NCBI RefSeq assembly: GCF_014197445.1
Contig: NZ_JACIFO010000001.1
Span: forward strand, 1 to 64,000
From: Mesonia hippocampi
GTDB taxonomy: Bacteria; Bacteroidota; Bacteroidia; Flavobacteriales; Flavobacteriaceae
Direction of reading: 5' to 3'
Length of the DNA stretch: 64,000 nucleotides
In this document: positions 34,345-46,291 of the stretch, one piece after another
How positions within the stretch are numbered: the stretch's first letter is position 1
How the letters are laid out: every line of letters starts with the position of its first letter
Program-made: the position numbers and the translations under genes
Notes under the pieces: model-generated
The model's database searches: none
Seen by the model: only the letters and a program-made list of their open reading frames with translations
What the model was told of the DNA's origin: nothing

Positions 34345-37308
34345 ATGAACAAATTAAAACCCTTATTTCTATTTCTGTTCGCCACTACTTTTCTGTTTTT
34401 AGGAAGCTGTACGCAGGATAAGAAACCGCAAGAATCTACCAAGGTAGTAACCGAAAAACATACCGATAAAGCAGGATTTACATACGAAACTGTAAGTAAC
34501 GACCCTACAGGGCTACGCCTGTATACACTAGAAAACGGACTAAAAGTTTACCTAAGCAAAAATACCGATGAGCCTAAAATACAAACTTTTGTAGCCGTTA
34601 GAGCAGGTTCTAATTATGATCCAAAAGAAGCTACCGGCTTAGCTCACTATTTAGAACACATGGTGTTTAAAGGAACAAGCGAAATAGGTACTATAGATTG
34701 GGGAAAAGAGAAAGAGTTTCTTAAACAAATATCAGATTTGTACGAAGCGCATAAAGCAGAAAATGACCCAGAGAAAAAGAAAGAAATATACCGAAAGATA
34801 GACGAAATCTCATTAGAAGCCTCTAATTATAGCGTAGCTAACGAGTACGATAAAATGGTACAATCTCTAGGAGCAACGGGAACTAATGCTCATACATGGT
34901 TTGAAGAAACGGTATACAAAAATAAAATTCCAGCAAATGAATTAAATAAATGGCTGAAACTAGAAAGCGATCGTTTTGGCGAACTTACACTACGCTTATT
35001 TCATACAGAATTAGAAGCCGTTTTTGAGGAATTTAACCGAGGGCAGGATAACGATTTCAGAAAAGTTTATGCAGCGATGCTAGATGGGCTATTTCCGCAA
35101 CACCCATACGGCCAGCAAACAACTATAGGTACTGCCGAGCACCTGAAAAATCCTTCGATGGTTGCTATACATGAGTATTTTGATAAATATTACGTACCAA
35201 GCAACATGGCCGTTGTTTTGGTAGGGGATTTAGATTTTGATACGACCATTGCAGAAGTAAATAAAACTTTTGGAAAACTAGAAAGTAAAGAAGTAGTTCA
35301 TCCAGAGCTTCCCAAAGAAACACCAATTACAAGCCCTATTGTAAAAGAAGTTTATGGGCCAACAGCCGAAAATATCAGCATTACATTCCGCTCTGGTGGG
35401 GTAAATACCGCAGACGAAAAGTTTGTTACACTGTGTGATATGATTTTAACTAACGGAACCGCTGGTTTAATCGATTTAAACCTGAACCAAAAACAATTGG
35501 TACAAAATGCAGGAAGCTCTCCTATGTTTTTAAACGATTATGGCTTTCATAACTTTAGTGGAACCCCAAAAGCAGGGCAAAGTTTAGATGAGGTAAAGGA
35601 ACTTATTTTGGCACAAATAGAAAAGTTGAAAAAAGGAGAATTTGACCAATGGATGCTCGAGGCCGTTATTAACGATATGAAACTAAGCCAAACACGTCAA
35701 TACGAGAATTCTTCAGCTTTAGCTTCAGCATATTACAATGCTTTTATCCATCATGAAGACTGGCAAGATAAAGTGAACTTTTTAGAAGAATTACGAAAAA
35801 TTTCTAAAAAGGAGTTGGTGGAATTCGCTAATAATTTCTACAAGGATAATTATGTAGTAGTGTATAAACGCCAAGGAGAGGATAAAAATATTGTAAAAGT
35901 AGAAAACCCTGGAATAACTCCTGTAAATTTAAATCGTGACAAAAAATCGGAATACCTAGCCAATTTTACCGCAAAAGAGTCACCAGCTTTAGCACCACAA
36001 TTTATAGATTATAAGAAAGCGATAAAAACTAAAAACTTAACTAATGGAGTAGAAGTTTCTTATGTTAATAATCCTAATAACGATTTATTTGAACTGAACT
36101 TTATTTTTGATATGGGCGATAAACATAACAAAGATTTAGGTTTAGCTGTTAACTATTCCGAATATTTAGGAACCGATAAATACACCGCAGAAGAACTTAA
36201 AAAAGAGTTTTATAAATTAGGGATAGAATACAAAGTAGGTACAGGAGAAGATAAAACCTATGTTTCTATTAGCGGACTGAAAGAAAACCTACCTAAAGGC
36301 TTAACTTTATTAGAGCATTTTTGGGATAATGTAACGCCAGACGGAGAAGCTTATGCAAAATATGTAGAGAGCATTCAAAAATCACGTCAAGATACAAAAA
36401 CAAATAAAGGAGCAATACTTTGGTCTGGGTTAATGAATTACGGGCAATATGGCGAAAATTCTCCACTACGTAACATTTATAGCACAGAAGCTTTACAAGC
36501 AAAAAAGCCAGCAGATTTAGTAAACATACTTAAAAAGCTTAAAAACTATAAACAACGTATTTTTTATTACGGTAAAGATGTAGAAGCAGCAATTACTGCG
36601 TTAAACAAAGAGCATAAACTACCAGAGCAGTTACAAGAATATCCTGAAGCAAAAAACTATATCGAGTTAGAAACAGGCAATAAAGTCTATTTTGTTAATT
36701 ACGATATGGTTCAGGCAGAAATGCTATTCTTAGCAAAAGGAGACCTATTTGATGCCGATAAAATGGCAGCATCTACTTTATTTAATGCATATTTTGGGCG
36801 TGGTTTATCATCTATTGTTTTTCAGGAAATTAGAGAGTCTAAATCTTTAGCATACTCCGCATTTTCAGCTTACGCTAATGCCTCAGAAAAAGAAAAACCA
36901 AACTATATTTATGCTTATATAGGCACACAAGCCAATAAAATGCCACAAGCCGTAGATGCTATGTTGGGCTTAATGAATGATATGCCAGAGGCAGAAGAAC
37001 AATTTAATGCAGCAAAAGAGGCAGCCTTAAAGAAAATAGCCGCACAGCGTATTACAAAAAGCAATATTTTTTGGAGTTATGAACGCCTTAAAAAACAAGG
37101 TATAGAAAATGATAACCGAAAAGCGATTTACGAAGGTATCCAAGAAATGGAATTAAAGGATTTGCACAAGTTTTTTAATGAAAATATAAAAGGAGAAGAG
37201 TACACCATTATGGTAATAGGAAATGAAAAAGAGATAAACTTTAAAGCCTTAGAAAAATTAGGGACGATAGAAAAACTTAAAGTAGATTATCTATTTAACT
37301 TTAAATAA
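34345..37308 (+). CDS. M16-family (pitrilysin-like) metallopeptidase, lipoprotein
   Basis: A 987-residue zinc peptidase exported as a lipoprotein: hydrophobic start, then lipobox LGSC with Cys22. The inverted zinc motif HYLEH is at 101-105 in GLAHYLEHMVFKGT, and the third ligand glutamate is expected near ELEAVFEEFNRG. Two M16 halves follow one another; the second (from about 560) lacks HxxEH, as is usual for the inactive half. It probably degrades peptides at the periplasmic face of the inner or outer membrane. It stands alone with its own terminator. Confidence 0.92.
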   Translation: MNKLKPLFLFLFATTFLFLGSCTQDKKPQESTKVVTEKHTDKAGFTYETVSNDPTGLRLYTLENGLKVYLSKNTDEPKIQTFVAVRAGSNYDPKEATGLAHYLEHMVFKGTSEIGTIDWGKEKEFLKQISDLYEAHKAENDPEKKKEIYRKIDEISLEASNYSVANEYDKMVQSLGATGTNAHTWFEETVYKNKIPANELNKWLKLESDRFGELTLRLFHTELEAVFEEFNRGQDNDFRKVYAAMLDGLFPQHPYGQQTTIGTAEHLKNPSMVAIHEYFDKYYVPSNMAVVLVGDLDFDTTIAEVNKTFGKLESKEVVHPELPKETPITSPIVKEVYGPTAENISITFRSGGVNTADEKFVTLCDMILTNGTAGLIDLNLNQKQLVQNAGSSPMFLNDYGFHNFSGTPKAGQSLDEVKELILAQIEKLKKGEFDQWMLEAVINDMKLSQTRQYENSSALASAYYNAFIHHEDWQDKVNFLEELRKISKKELVEFANNFYKDNYVVVYKRQGEDKNIVKVENPGITPVNLNRDKKSEYLANFTAKESPALAPQFIDYKKAIKTKNLTNGVEVSYVNNPNNDLFELNFIFDMGDKHNKDLGLAVNYSEYLGTDKYTAEELKKEFYKLGIEYKVGTGEDKTYVSISGLKENLPKGLTLLEHFWDNVTPDGEAYAKYVESIQKSRQDTKTNKGAILWSGLMNYGQYGENSPLRNIYSTEALQAKKPADLVNILKKLKNYKQRIFYYGKDVEAAITALNKEHKLPEQLQEYPEAKNYIELETGNKVYFVNYDMVQAEMLFLAKGDLFDADKMAASTLFNAYFGRGLSSIVFQEIRESKSLAYSAFSAYANASEKEKPNYIYAYIGTQANKMPQAVDAMLGLMNDMPEAEEQFNAAKEAALKKIAAQRITKSNIFWSYERLKKQGIENDNRKAIYEGIQEMELKDLHKFFNENIKGEEYTIMVIGNEKEINFKALEKLGTIEKLKVDYLFNFK

Positions 37309-37333
37309 ATAATCAGATTTCGATAAAAAGATA

Positions 37334-37382
37334 AAGAAGGTTTTATAGCAAACTTTCAAAAAGCTATAAAATCTTCTTTTTT
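37334..37382 (+). terminator. Intrinsic terminator after the M16 peptidase gene
   Basis: A 16-bp stem with one G-T pair (37334-37349 with 37363-37378) ends in six T. It lies 25 bases after the stop codon. Confidence 0.88.
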
Positions 37383-37438
37383 ATAAAAAATAGCACACTT
37401 TAAATTGTTGGATTTTTAGCATACAAAAGCTAAATTAG

Positions 37439-37446
37439 TATATTTG
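37439..37446 (+). promoter_or_regulatory. -7 box before fabG
   Basis: TATATTTG matches TAnnTTTG, 28 bases before the fabG ATG. The nearest upstream TTG is 28 bases away, longer than usual. Confidence 0.45.
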
Positions 37447-37474
37447 AAACCCAAACAGTATTAAATTTAAATTA

Positions 37475-38221
37475 ATGAAACTTTTAGAAGGAAAAAACGC
37501 CATTATTACAGGAGGCAGTAGAGGTATTGGTAGAGGTATCGCAAGAGTATATGCAGAACAGGGTGCAAACGTGGCATTTACATACAGCTCTTCGGAAGCT
37601 GCAGCTAAAGAATTGGAAGAAGAACTTTCTAAGCTAGGCATAAAAGCAAAAGCATATAAAAGCAATGCCGCTAGCTATGAAGAAGCACAAGATTTAGTAG
37701 CTAACGTTTTAGAAGATTTCGACTCGATAGATATTCTTATCAACAACGCAGGAATAACTAAAGATAATTTATTAATGCGTATGAGCGAAGAAGATTTTGA
37801 TGCCGTAATAGGGATTAACTTAAAATCTGTTTATAACATGGTTAAAGCTGTACAGCGAACAATGCTTAAACAACGCTCAGGAAGTATTATAAACATGAGT
37901 TCGGTAGTAGGAATTAAAGGAAACGCAGGACAAGCAAATTACGCCGCTTCTAAAGCAGGAATTATAGGTTTCTCTAAATCTGTAGCCTTAGAATTAGGCT
38001 CGAGAAATATCCGTTCTAACGTAGTTGCTCCAGGATTTATCGAAACCGAAATGACAGCAAAATTAGACGAAAAAACTGTAGATGGATGGCGCCAAGCAAT
38101 TCCGTTAAAACGAGGCGGAACTCCTCAGGATATCGCTAATGCATGTGTGTTTTTAGGAAGTGATATGAGTAATTACATCACCGGGCAAGTATTACAAGTA
38201 GATGGAGGAATGTTAACCTAA
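37475..38221 (+). CDS. fabG: 3-oxoacyl-ACP reductase
   Basis: NADPH-dependent reduction of 3-oxoacyl-ACP in fatty-acid elongation. Classical short-chain dehydrogenase of 248 residues: cofactor motif TGGSRGIGRG near 12-21, NNAG at 90-93, and the catalytic set with Ser143, Tyr156 and Lys160 (YAASK). The ending YITGQVLQVDGGM is typical of FabG. A von Willebrand-type membrane-protein gene follows within 15 bases and is probably co-transcribed. Confidence 0.95.
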   Translation: MKLLEGKNAIITGGSRGIGRGIARVYAEQGANVAFTYSSSEAAAKELEEELSKLGIKAKAYKSNAASYEEAQDLVANVLEDFDSIDILINNAGITKDNLLMRMSEEDFDAVIGINLKSVYNMVKAVQRTMLKQRSGSIINMSSVVGIKGNAGQANYAASKAGIIGFSKSVALELGSRNIRSNVVAPGFIETEMTAKLDEKTVDGWRQAIPLKRGGTPQDIANACVFLGSDMSNYITGQVLQVDGGMLT

Positions 38222-38235
38222 TAAACCTTGTGTTT

Positions 38236-40266
38236 ATGAGTAACAGTACAATTTTGTTACTGGTTTTATTTGTTTTTTTATCACTTATAGTATCATTTTT
38301 TCAGTATTATAAAAAAGATAAACAAAAACGTATAAAGCACTGGATTTTATTCGGTGCTTTACGTTTTATTACATTTTTGTCACTATTATTACTATTATTG
38401 CCACTTAAATTTTCTAATTATTCTTACCATGTAGAAAAACCAACATTGGCAATAGCGGTAGATAATTCTTCTTCTATTAAAAATATAGGCAAGACAAAAG
38501 AAGTAACTAGTTTTTTTAACAAGTTGGTTGAAAACCCTAACCTACAAGAAAAATTTTCGGTAGAAGTTTTCTCTTTTGGAGAAACGGTAAAAAAACTTAC
38601 CGATAGCCTGACGTTTTCTGATAAGCACACCGATATTGCACAAGTTTTTAACAGCTTTTCATCACTATATCAAGATGATAAAGTGGCAACCGTATTGCTT
38701 ACAGACGGAAATGCCACTTATGGGAAAGACTACATAACTCAAGCTAAATTATATAAAAATAATATTTACCCTGTCATCTTGGGCGATACTATAAAACACC
38801 CAGATATACGTATAGATAGGGTGAATGTAAATAAATATGCATTTCTAGGAAATACATACCCAGTAGAAGTTCATTTATCTTATACAGGAAAACAGACGGT
38901 TGCTAAAAAACTTAGTTTTTATTTAGGAGAAAAACTAGTAGCCGCCCAAACCCTAAAGTTTAATAAGCAACACGCGGCAGAAATTGTAACTGTAATGCTT
39001 CAAGCAGATAAGGTTGGGATACATTCTTATAAAATAAAAATAGAAAATTTAGAAGGCGAGAAGAATATTTTGAATAACCAGCAAGAGTTTGCTATAGAGG
39101 TATTAGACCAGCAAACAAATATATTGTTATTAAGCAGTTTTTTACATCCAGATATTGGTGCGTTTAAAAAAGCAATTACTCATAATAAACAACGTAGATT
39201 TACGTTAAAAAAACCATCGGATGAGATTGATTTTTCAGCCTATCAACTGGTTATTTTATATCAACCAGACCAAACATTTAGCAAGGTTATTGAACGTATT
39301 AAGCAAGTAGGAATTAATTATTTGTTTATAGGAGGTACCAAAACCGATTATAATTTTTTTAATACACAGCAACAGCATTTTACTAAGCAAGTAAGCAACT
39401 CAATAGAAGAGTATTTACCTCAGAAATCAGCCCAATTTCAATTGTTTCAAATTCCGGCGTTAGGCGTAGAAGATTTCCCGCCTGTACAGGATGTTTTTGG
39501 AAGGCTAAGTTTTAATACCCCAACACAAACATTATTAGAAAAAACGGTTAATGGGTTTACAACAGAAGAGCCCTTGATAACTTTTGTTGAAGACACCAAT
39601 AAACGCTACGGATATTTGTTTGGTGAAAATACATGGCAATGGAGAGCTTCCTCTTTTTTAAAGGAAGGTAATTTTGAAGTCTATGATGGTTTTGTAGAAA
39701 AAGTAGTCCAGTTTTTGGTGAGTAATACCAAAAAGGAACGCCTAAAATTAGATTATAAAACTTTTTATAAACAGGGAGAAGCAATTTACATTAGAGCATC
39801 TTATTTTGATAAAACCTATGCTTTTGATGAACGTAAAAAACTTCAGCTTAGGCTTAGCTCAAAATCAGGAGGTACTACTCAGCAGATTCCGTTATTGCTC
39901 AAACAACATTATTACGAGGCAGATTTAAGCAATAGTGCACCAGGCGATTATACTTTTAAAATAAGTGTGCTGGGTGAAAACATAGAAAAATTTGGCGCAT
40001 TAAAAATTATTCCTTTCGATGTAGAACAGCAACATACCAGTGCAAACTTAACCGATTTAAAACGGGTAGGAGGAGAGTCTGGATTATATTTTTTAGATAA
40101 ACCTAATGTGCTAATTGACTATTTGTTAAACACCTCAGAATATACTTCTATTCAGAAAGCAGAAAAATCAGAAAAACAACTCATCGATTGGAAGTTATTG
40201 TTAGGGATATTGGTATTGAGTTTGAGCTTAGAATGGTTTTTGCGTAAATACTACGGACTTATTTAA
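38236..40266 (+). CDS. von Willebrand factor A-like membrane protein, unknown function
   Basis: A 676-residue protein with two N-terminal membrane helices (about 5-23 and 38-57), a von Willebrand A domain beginning at the strand LAIAVDNSSS with MIDAS residues Asp76, Ser78 and Ser80, a long beta-rich extracytoplasmic middle, and a final helix (about 650-668, LLLGILVLSLSLEWFL). The layout is like the BatA-type protein at 17510-19438, but the BatA_N sequence itself is not evident. ATG 38236 is preferred to GTG 38230. The stop is shared with the convergent gene through TTAA. Confidence 0.82.
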   Translation: MSNSTILLLVLFVFLSLIVSFFQYYKKDKQKRIKHWILFGALRFITFLSLLLLLLPLKFSNYSYHVEKPTLAIAVDNSSSIKNIGKTKEVTSFFNKLVENPNLQEKFSVEVFSFGETVKKLTDSLTFSDKHTDIAQVFNSFSSLYQDDKVATVLLTDGNATYGKDYITQAKLYKNNIYPVILGDTIKHPDIRIDRVNVNKYAFLGNTYPVEVHLSYTGKQTVAKKLSFYLGEKLVAAQTLKFNKQHAAEIVTVMLQADKVGIHSYKIKIENLEGEKNILNNQQEFAIEVLDQQTNILLLSSFLHPDIGAFKKAITHNKQRRFTLKKPSDEIDFSAYQLVILYQPDQTFSKVIERIKQVGINYLFIGGTKTDYNFFNTQQQHFTKQVSNSIEEYLPQKSAQFQLFQIPALGVEDFPPVQDVFGRLSFNTPTQTLLEKTVNGFTTEEPLITFVEDTNKRYGYLFGENTWQWRASSFLKEGNFEVYDGFVEKVVQFLVSNTKKERLKLDYKTFYKQGEAIYIRASYFDKTYAFDERKKLQLRLSSKSGGTTQQIPLLLKQHYYEADLSNSAPGDYTFKISVLGENIEKFGALKIIPFDVEQQHTSANLTDLKRVGGESGLYFLDKPNVLIDYLLNTSEYTSIQKAEKSEKQLIDWKLLLGILVLSLSLEWFLRKYYGLI

Positions 40267-42584
40267 TTTTTTATTCCTTCGGTATTTATTACAGGGTTTA
40301 CAACCGCATTTTTACAGTTGATAAGCCTAACTCTTAAATATTCAGGATCTCCGTAATCACAGCCTTGGCGTTTTGTTTGAATTTTTGCAAGTATTATTTC
40401 TTCGTTTTCTAAGTTTTGGTATAAACGCTCTAACGGAAAATACATAATATTGTTTTCTACATGGCTTAATGTAAGTGCCGATTCTGGTATATCTTCTACT
40501 TCTAGAATACTTTTTATGGGTTGGTTATTTTCATCTACCAAAATATTTCCGTCAGTATCGGTAAAACTTCCTCCAAATTGGAGCACTTTTGCGAAGGAGA
40601 CTTCATAAGTAGTACAGTGGTCAGGTTGTTTAATTTTAAGGTAATCGGCGGCACAAATCGCGGTTACTTCTTTAGGGTCTTTTTGTCCTTCAAAAAGCAT
40701 CATTGGGCGCATTCTCACATCGTGAATTCTAAGTCCTTGTCCTAAATTTACGCTTACGGTATTAAATTGTTGAATTTCAATTTTATTAAAAGGAATAGTT
40801 ACAGGTTTGGCAATTACCGCTTTTTTGTTGTTTTCAAAGTCTAATAGCCCAATATCTAAAACTCGAAACTCTTCCATATATTCTTCTCCAACTTTAGTAT
40901 CATCTAGGTAATATACAACTTTAAAGTTTCCTAATTGTAAAAGACTTAGATTAAGAATATTGATGTTTGGGTACGAAATGGTAATTTGTACCTGGTCACC
41001 AGGACGTGCCGTTTGGCGTAAATGGGTTAGTAAAAATTGCTGGTTAAGCGCACCTACAACAGTATTGAAAATGGCATAACTTTCGTAATTATTATCTACT
41101 GCATAATAGGGATGTACTACAGATGATAACGATGTAGCGGCATTAATTACAGCGGTTTTATTACCCCAAGAGACATCTTCGGTAAACTCATTTAATAAAA
41201 AATTAGTATTTTCTATAATAACGGTATCACCATCAATAGTGGTTTGTTCATCAGGATAGAGTAAAGATGCTGGCGGGGTTACTCTTATTTCTTCTTCTAT
41301 ACAGGTGTTAGTGTTGGGGTCTATAGTGTAATCTTCTTCTATATAGGCATAGAAAACGGTAGCAATATCGGCAACACCTAGAAGTGATCCTAATTGAATA
41401 CGTACGCCATTAAAGCCTACAGGGATTCCGTTTGACGAAGCAGGACTAAAGCTAAATTGAAAAACATTATCTCCTTTTAGCAGATCTAATACTCCTCCCT
41501 TTACTCCAAAGGTTTTACCTACGTTGCTTCCGTTGAATTCTGTAATATTCCCTGCTGTAACTCCTTCATCTGTTTGTCGGCCTACAACGGTAAGACCCCC
41601 AGCTACTTTTAGCCCAGAATATTGCTCTCCTAGTTTTATGGTTACTCGTTTTCCTTTTAACTCTTGCGGACTGTATAGGGTTCCGTTTTCTTTTGTAAAA
41701 TATAAATCTATTCTTACCGTACCAATTCCTAAAATTACAACACCTCCATTTAGTGAAGCATAGTTTGCCCTATTGTTATTAACGGCATTTTGCTCGTTAG
41801 AAACCCAACTTAACAGAGGACTCGAACTCCAGCCGACAGCTTGGGTAGCATATATTTTCTTGGTACGTTTATTACAATCTGCCATATCATAAACAACTAC
41901 TTGTATATATGTTGTGTTTGTACAACCTGAAACCGTGGCGGCTGTAGTAGTGGTAGCAATAACCGTTAAGGTATGCGTACCTTCGCTTAGGCTTATAGAG
42001 CTTCCTTGGGAAAGACTATTTCCTTCAGCATCAAATATTGCTATAGTTGCAGGCAAGCTGGTTGTAATTGTTGGTATGGTAAAGGTTTCACCTAAAGCAA
42101 TGGCATACGCATTGATATCGTTTTGAAAAAGTATTTTATTTTCTTGTTGAACATTAACGCTTAGCGGAGCGGTGTATGCGTTATTACTAGGCGATAGAGT
42201 TGAATAAACATACCTTCTTATAAGCATGTTGTTGGTTATGTTTTCTAATGTTATGGGGTTAGGGTCGGTTTGAAGAAGTCCGTCTCCAAATTCATACGGA
42301 TCTCCTTCTGCATTTTCATAATAAGACCAAGTTAGCCCATTATCGTAACTTATTTCATAATAATAGTTTGCTGTTTGGAGAAGTCCTAATCCACTTACGG
42401 CTTGGTCTTCATAAATGGTAATGCTTCCTCCGTGGCATATATCTATACTGGTTAGGCTATAATTTTCTGCGAATGAAATGCTGCCTGGGGTAATGGCAAA
42501 AGCCTTCTTTTCGGCTGTGTGTGTATTAGACTTTACAGCAAAAGAAATAAATAAAATTAGTAGTAAATGGGCAGTTCTTATCAT
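40263..42584 (-). CDS. Large secreted protein, unknown function
   Basis: A 773-residue protein with a signal peptide (residues 1-18, then KSNTHTAEKK). Near the start is a motif common in flavobacterial surface proteins, DICHGGSITIYEDQAVSG, followed by YYYEISYDNGLTWSYYEN. The rest is beta-strand-rich and threonine-rich without long tandem repeats. I see no clear type 9 secretion C-terminal domain: it ends with INCKNAVVNPVINTEG. Six to eight cysteines could form disulfides outside the cell. It follows the 241-residue secreted-protein gene by seven bases, so the pair is one unit. Confidence 0.75.
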   Translation of the reverse strand: MIRTAHLLLILFISFAVKSNTHTAEKKAFAITPGSISFAENYSLTSIDICHGGSITIYEDQAVSGLGLLQTANYYYEISYDNGLTWSYYENAEGDPYEFGDGLLQTDPNPITLENITNNMLIRRYVYSTLSPSNNAYTAPLSVNVQQENKILFQNDINAYAIALGETFTIPTITTSLPATIAIFDAEGNSLSQGSSISLSEGTHTLTVIATTTTAATVSGCTNTTYIQVVVYDMADCNKRTKKIYATQAVGWSSSPLLSWVSNEQNAVNNNRANYASLNGGVVILGIGTVRIDLYFTKENGTLYSPQELKGKRVTIKLGEQYSGLKVAGGLTVVGRQTDEGVTAGNITEFNGSNVGKTFGVKGGVLDLLKGDNVFQFSFSPASSNGIPVGFNGVRIQLGSLLGVADIATVFYAYIEEDYTIDPNTNTCIEEEIRVTPPASLLYPDEQTTIDGDTVIIENTNFLLNEFTEDVSWGNKTAVINAATSLSSVVHPYYAVDNNYESYAIFNTVVGALNQQFLLTHLRQTARPGDQVQITISYPNINILNLSLLQLGNFKVVYYLDDTKVGEEYMEEFRVLDIGLLDFENNKKAVIAKPVTIPFNKIEIQQFNTVSVNLGQGLRIHDVRMRPMMLFEGQKDPKEVTAICAADYLKIKQPDHCTTYEVSFAKVLQFGGSFTDTDGNILVDENNQPIKSILEVEDIPESALTLSHVENNIMYFPLERLYQNLENEEIILAKIQTKRQGCDYGDPEYLRVRLINCKNAVVNPVINTEGIKN

Positions 42585-42591
42585 TTTTAAA

Positions 42592-43317
42592 TTAGTTTAA
42601 TTTTAAAACGATGTTCATGAATGAGCCGTTTCTGATAATACTGTTTTCTTTTACTTTATAAGTTAGGATACCATTTTCGTCTAATGTTATTTGTTCAAAA
42701 ACAGCGGTATCTGCATAGGTAACAAAATAGTCGTATTGTGTAGCTGTAGGAAGAACAAAAGAAGTTAACTCTGTATTGGTATTGCTTTTTGCAATAGGGG
42801 TAGAAAATTGATTGCTAAAAATAGTATATAAATTTACGGAGAAAACTTTGGTAACGCTATCGTAAATATAGTTGGTATTACTGATATTGATAATTCTGCT
42901 ATCTAATTCGGAAGTAGGTAATACTATAGAGGGCATATAAAAAAAGCTAGGAGCAGTATTGCTTGGAATTAGTTTTATCCATTTGCCTTGGTCTATTCCG
43001 CCTACTATGTTTGCTTTCCAGTAATAGAAATCTTCACTGTTTATGTATTCTGCTTTACCTGTTTGTGTACCTGTAACACTATTGTCTATGTAAACCAAGG
43101 TAGAATTTTCAATGTCAGTCATAAACTGCGCCCTTTCTCTGTCTATCCTAGGTATTAATATTCCGTCAGTATGCGTGTTTTGCCCTGAAGGAGATTTAGC
43201 AACTACATCTAGTGTAGCTTTTGGCTCTATTATATTGATTCCTGTTTGGGCATAACTGTTTGATTCTAAAAAGAATATTGCAATTAGTAGAATCGATATA
43301 CTTGTTTTTTTTAACAT
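42592..43317 (-). CDS. Secreted protein with flavobacterial TGINxxxPKATLDV start
   Basis: A 241-residue protein with a signal peptide (1-23, ending NSYAQ). Directly after it comes TGINIIEPKATLDVVAKSP, a pattern common at the mature N-terminus of Bacteroidota cell-surface proteins, often compared with phage tail-fibre-like adhesins. The middle has FYYWKANIVGGIDQGKWIKL, and the C-terminus is beta-rich. First gene of a two-gene unit with the 773-residue secreted protein. A surface or matrix role is inference. Confidence 0.75.
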   Translation of the reverse strand: MLKKTSISILLIAIFFLESNSYAQTGINIIEPKATLDVVAKSPSGQNTHTDGILIPRIDRERAQFMTDIENSTLVYIDNSVTGTQTGKAEYINSEDFYYWKANIVGGIDQGKWIKLIPSNTAPSFFYMPSIVLPTSELDSRIINISNTNYIYDSVTKVFSVNLYTIFSNQFSTPIAKSNTNTELTSFVLPTATQYDYFVTYADTAVFEQITLDENGILTYKVKENSIIRNGSFMNIVLKLN

Positions 43318-43354
43318 TTATTAATATAATAAAAGTGAATATTCTTATAAAATA

Positions 43355-43362
43355 CAAAAATA
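43355..43362 (-). promoter_or_regulatory. -7 box of the secreted-protein pair
   Basis: Minus-strand TATTTTTG matches TAnnTTTG, about 37 bases before the start codon. No -33 TTG at the usual spacing. Confidence 0.4.
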
Positions 43363-43409
43363 CTCGTTTTATGATTAACATAATGTTAAATGTGAATTTT
43401 TTAAAAAGA

Positions 43410-43447
43410 AAAACCCTCATTATGTGTATTTGTATAATGAGGGTTTT
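43410..43447 (-). terminator. Intrinsic terminator after icd
   Basis: A perfect 14-bp stem (43410-43423 with 43434-43447). On the minus strand it continues into TCTTTTTAAA. It starts 22 bases after the icd stop codon. Confidence 0.9.
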
Positions 43448-43469
43448 AAAATAGGATTATAAGTTTCTT

Positions 43470-45707
<2,238 letters not shown>

Positions 45708-45764
45708 TTATAGAATTATTAATAGTTAAAATTATCTTGTTCTTGATAAGAAAAAAAGACAGAA

Positions 45765-45772
45765 CAAAGATA
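45765..45772 (-). promoter_or_regulatory. -7 box of icd
   Basis: Minus-strand TATCTTTG matches TAnnTTTG, about 70 bases before the icd ATG. The -33 element is not clear. Confidence 0.4.
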
Positions 45773-45820
45773 CATATTTTAACGATTAATTTTGGTTGTT
45801 TTGTTAAGGATAAATGGTAT

Positions 45821-45849
45821 AAAAAAAGCTTCCGTTTATGGAAGCTTTT
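45821..45849 (-). terminator. Intrinsic terminator after rplS
   Basis: A perfect 10-bp stem (45824-45833 with 45840-45849, six-base loop). On the minus strand it runs into a T tract (complement of the A run at 45821-45827). It lies 18 bases after the rplS stop. Confidence 0.9.
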
Positions 45850-45867
45850 CGAAAAACGTACAAAGTA

Positions 45868-46221
45868 TTATTTCATACGACGTTCTTTAATTCTTGCTTT
45901 TTTACCAGTAAGGTTTCTAAAGTAGAAGATACGTGCTCTACGTACTTTACCTCGTTTGTTTACTTCGATTTTTTGAAGTGCTGGTAAGTTGATAGGGAAA
46001 ATACGCTCTACACCAACCGTACCACTCATTTTACGAATAGTAAAGGTTTGTAAAGATCCGCTACCTTTCTTTTGGATTACTACACCACGGTAAAACTGAG
46101 TACGGGTTTTAGCCCCTTCTTTAATCTCGTAATACACGGTGATAGTGTCTCCTGCAGAAAATTCTGGAAAATCTTTTTTGGTTACAAATTCGTCTTGTAC
46201 AAATTTAATTAACGATTCCAT
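45868..46221 (-). CDS. rplS: 50S ribosomal protein L19
   Basis: 117-residue ribosomal protein at the interface of the two subunits. The family core FSAGDTITVYYEIKEG, FRGV-type segment FYRGVVIQKKG, and VGVERIFPINLPALQKIEV are all present, and the tail is strongly basic. It lies 92 bases after trmD in the same direction, the classic trmD-rplS order, but with its own promoter. Confidence 0.98.
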   Translation of the reverse strand: MESLIKFVQDEFVTKKDFPEFSAGDTITVYYEIKEGAKTRTQFYRGVVIQKKGSGSLQTFTIRKMSGTVGVERIFPINLPALQKIEVNKRGKVRRARIFYFRNLTGKKARIKERRMK

Positions 46222-46291
46222 AGTTATAAGTTATATAAGTGTAAGCAAATCAACATAGCACGATTTTCGTCAGAGGTTAATTTTGCGAGTG

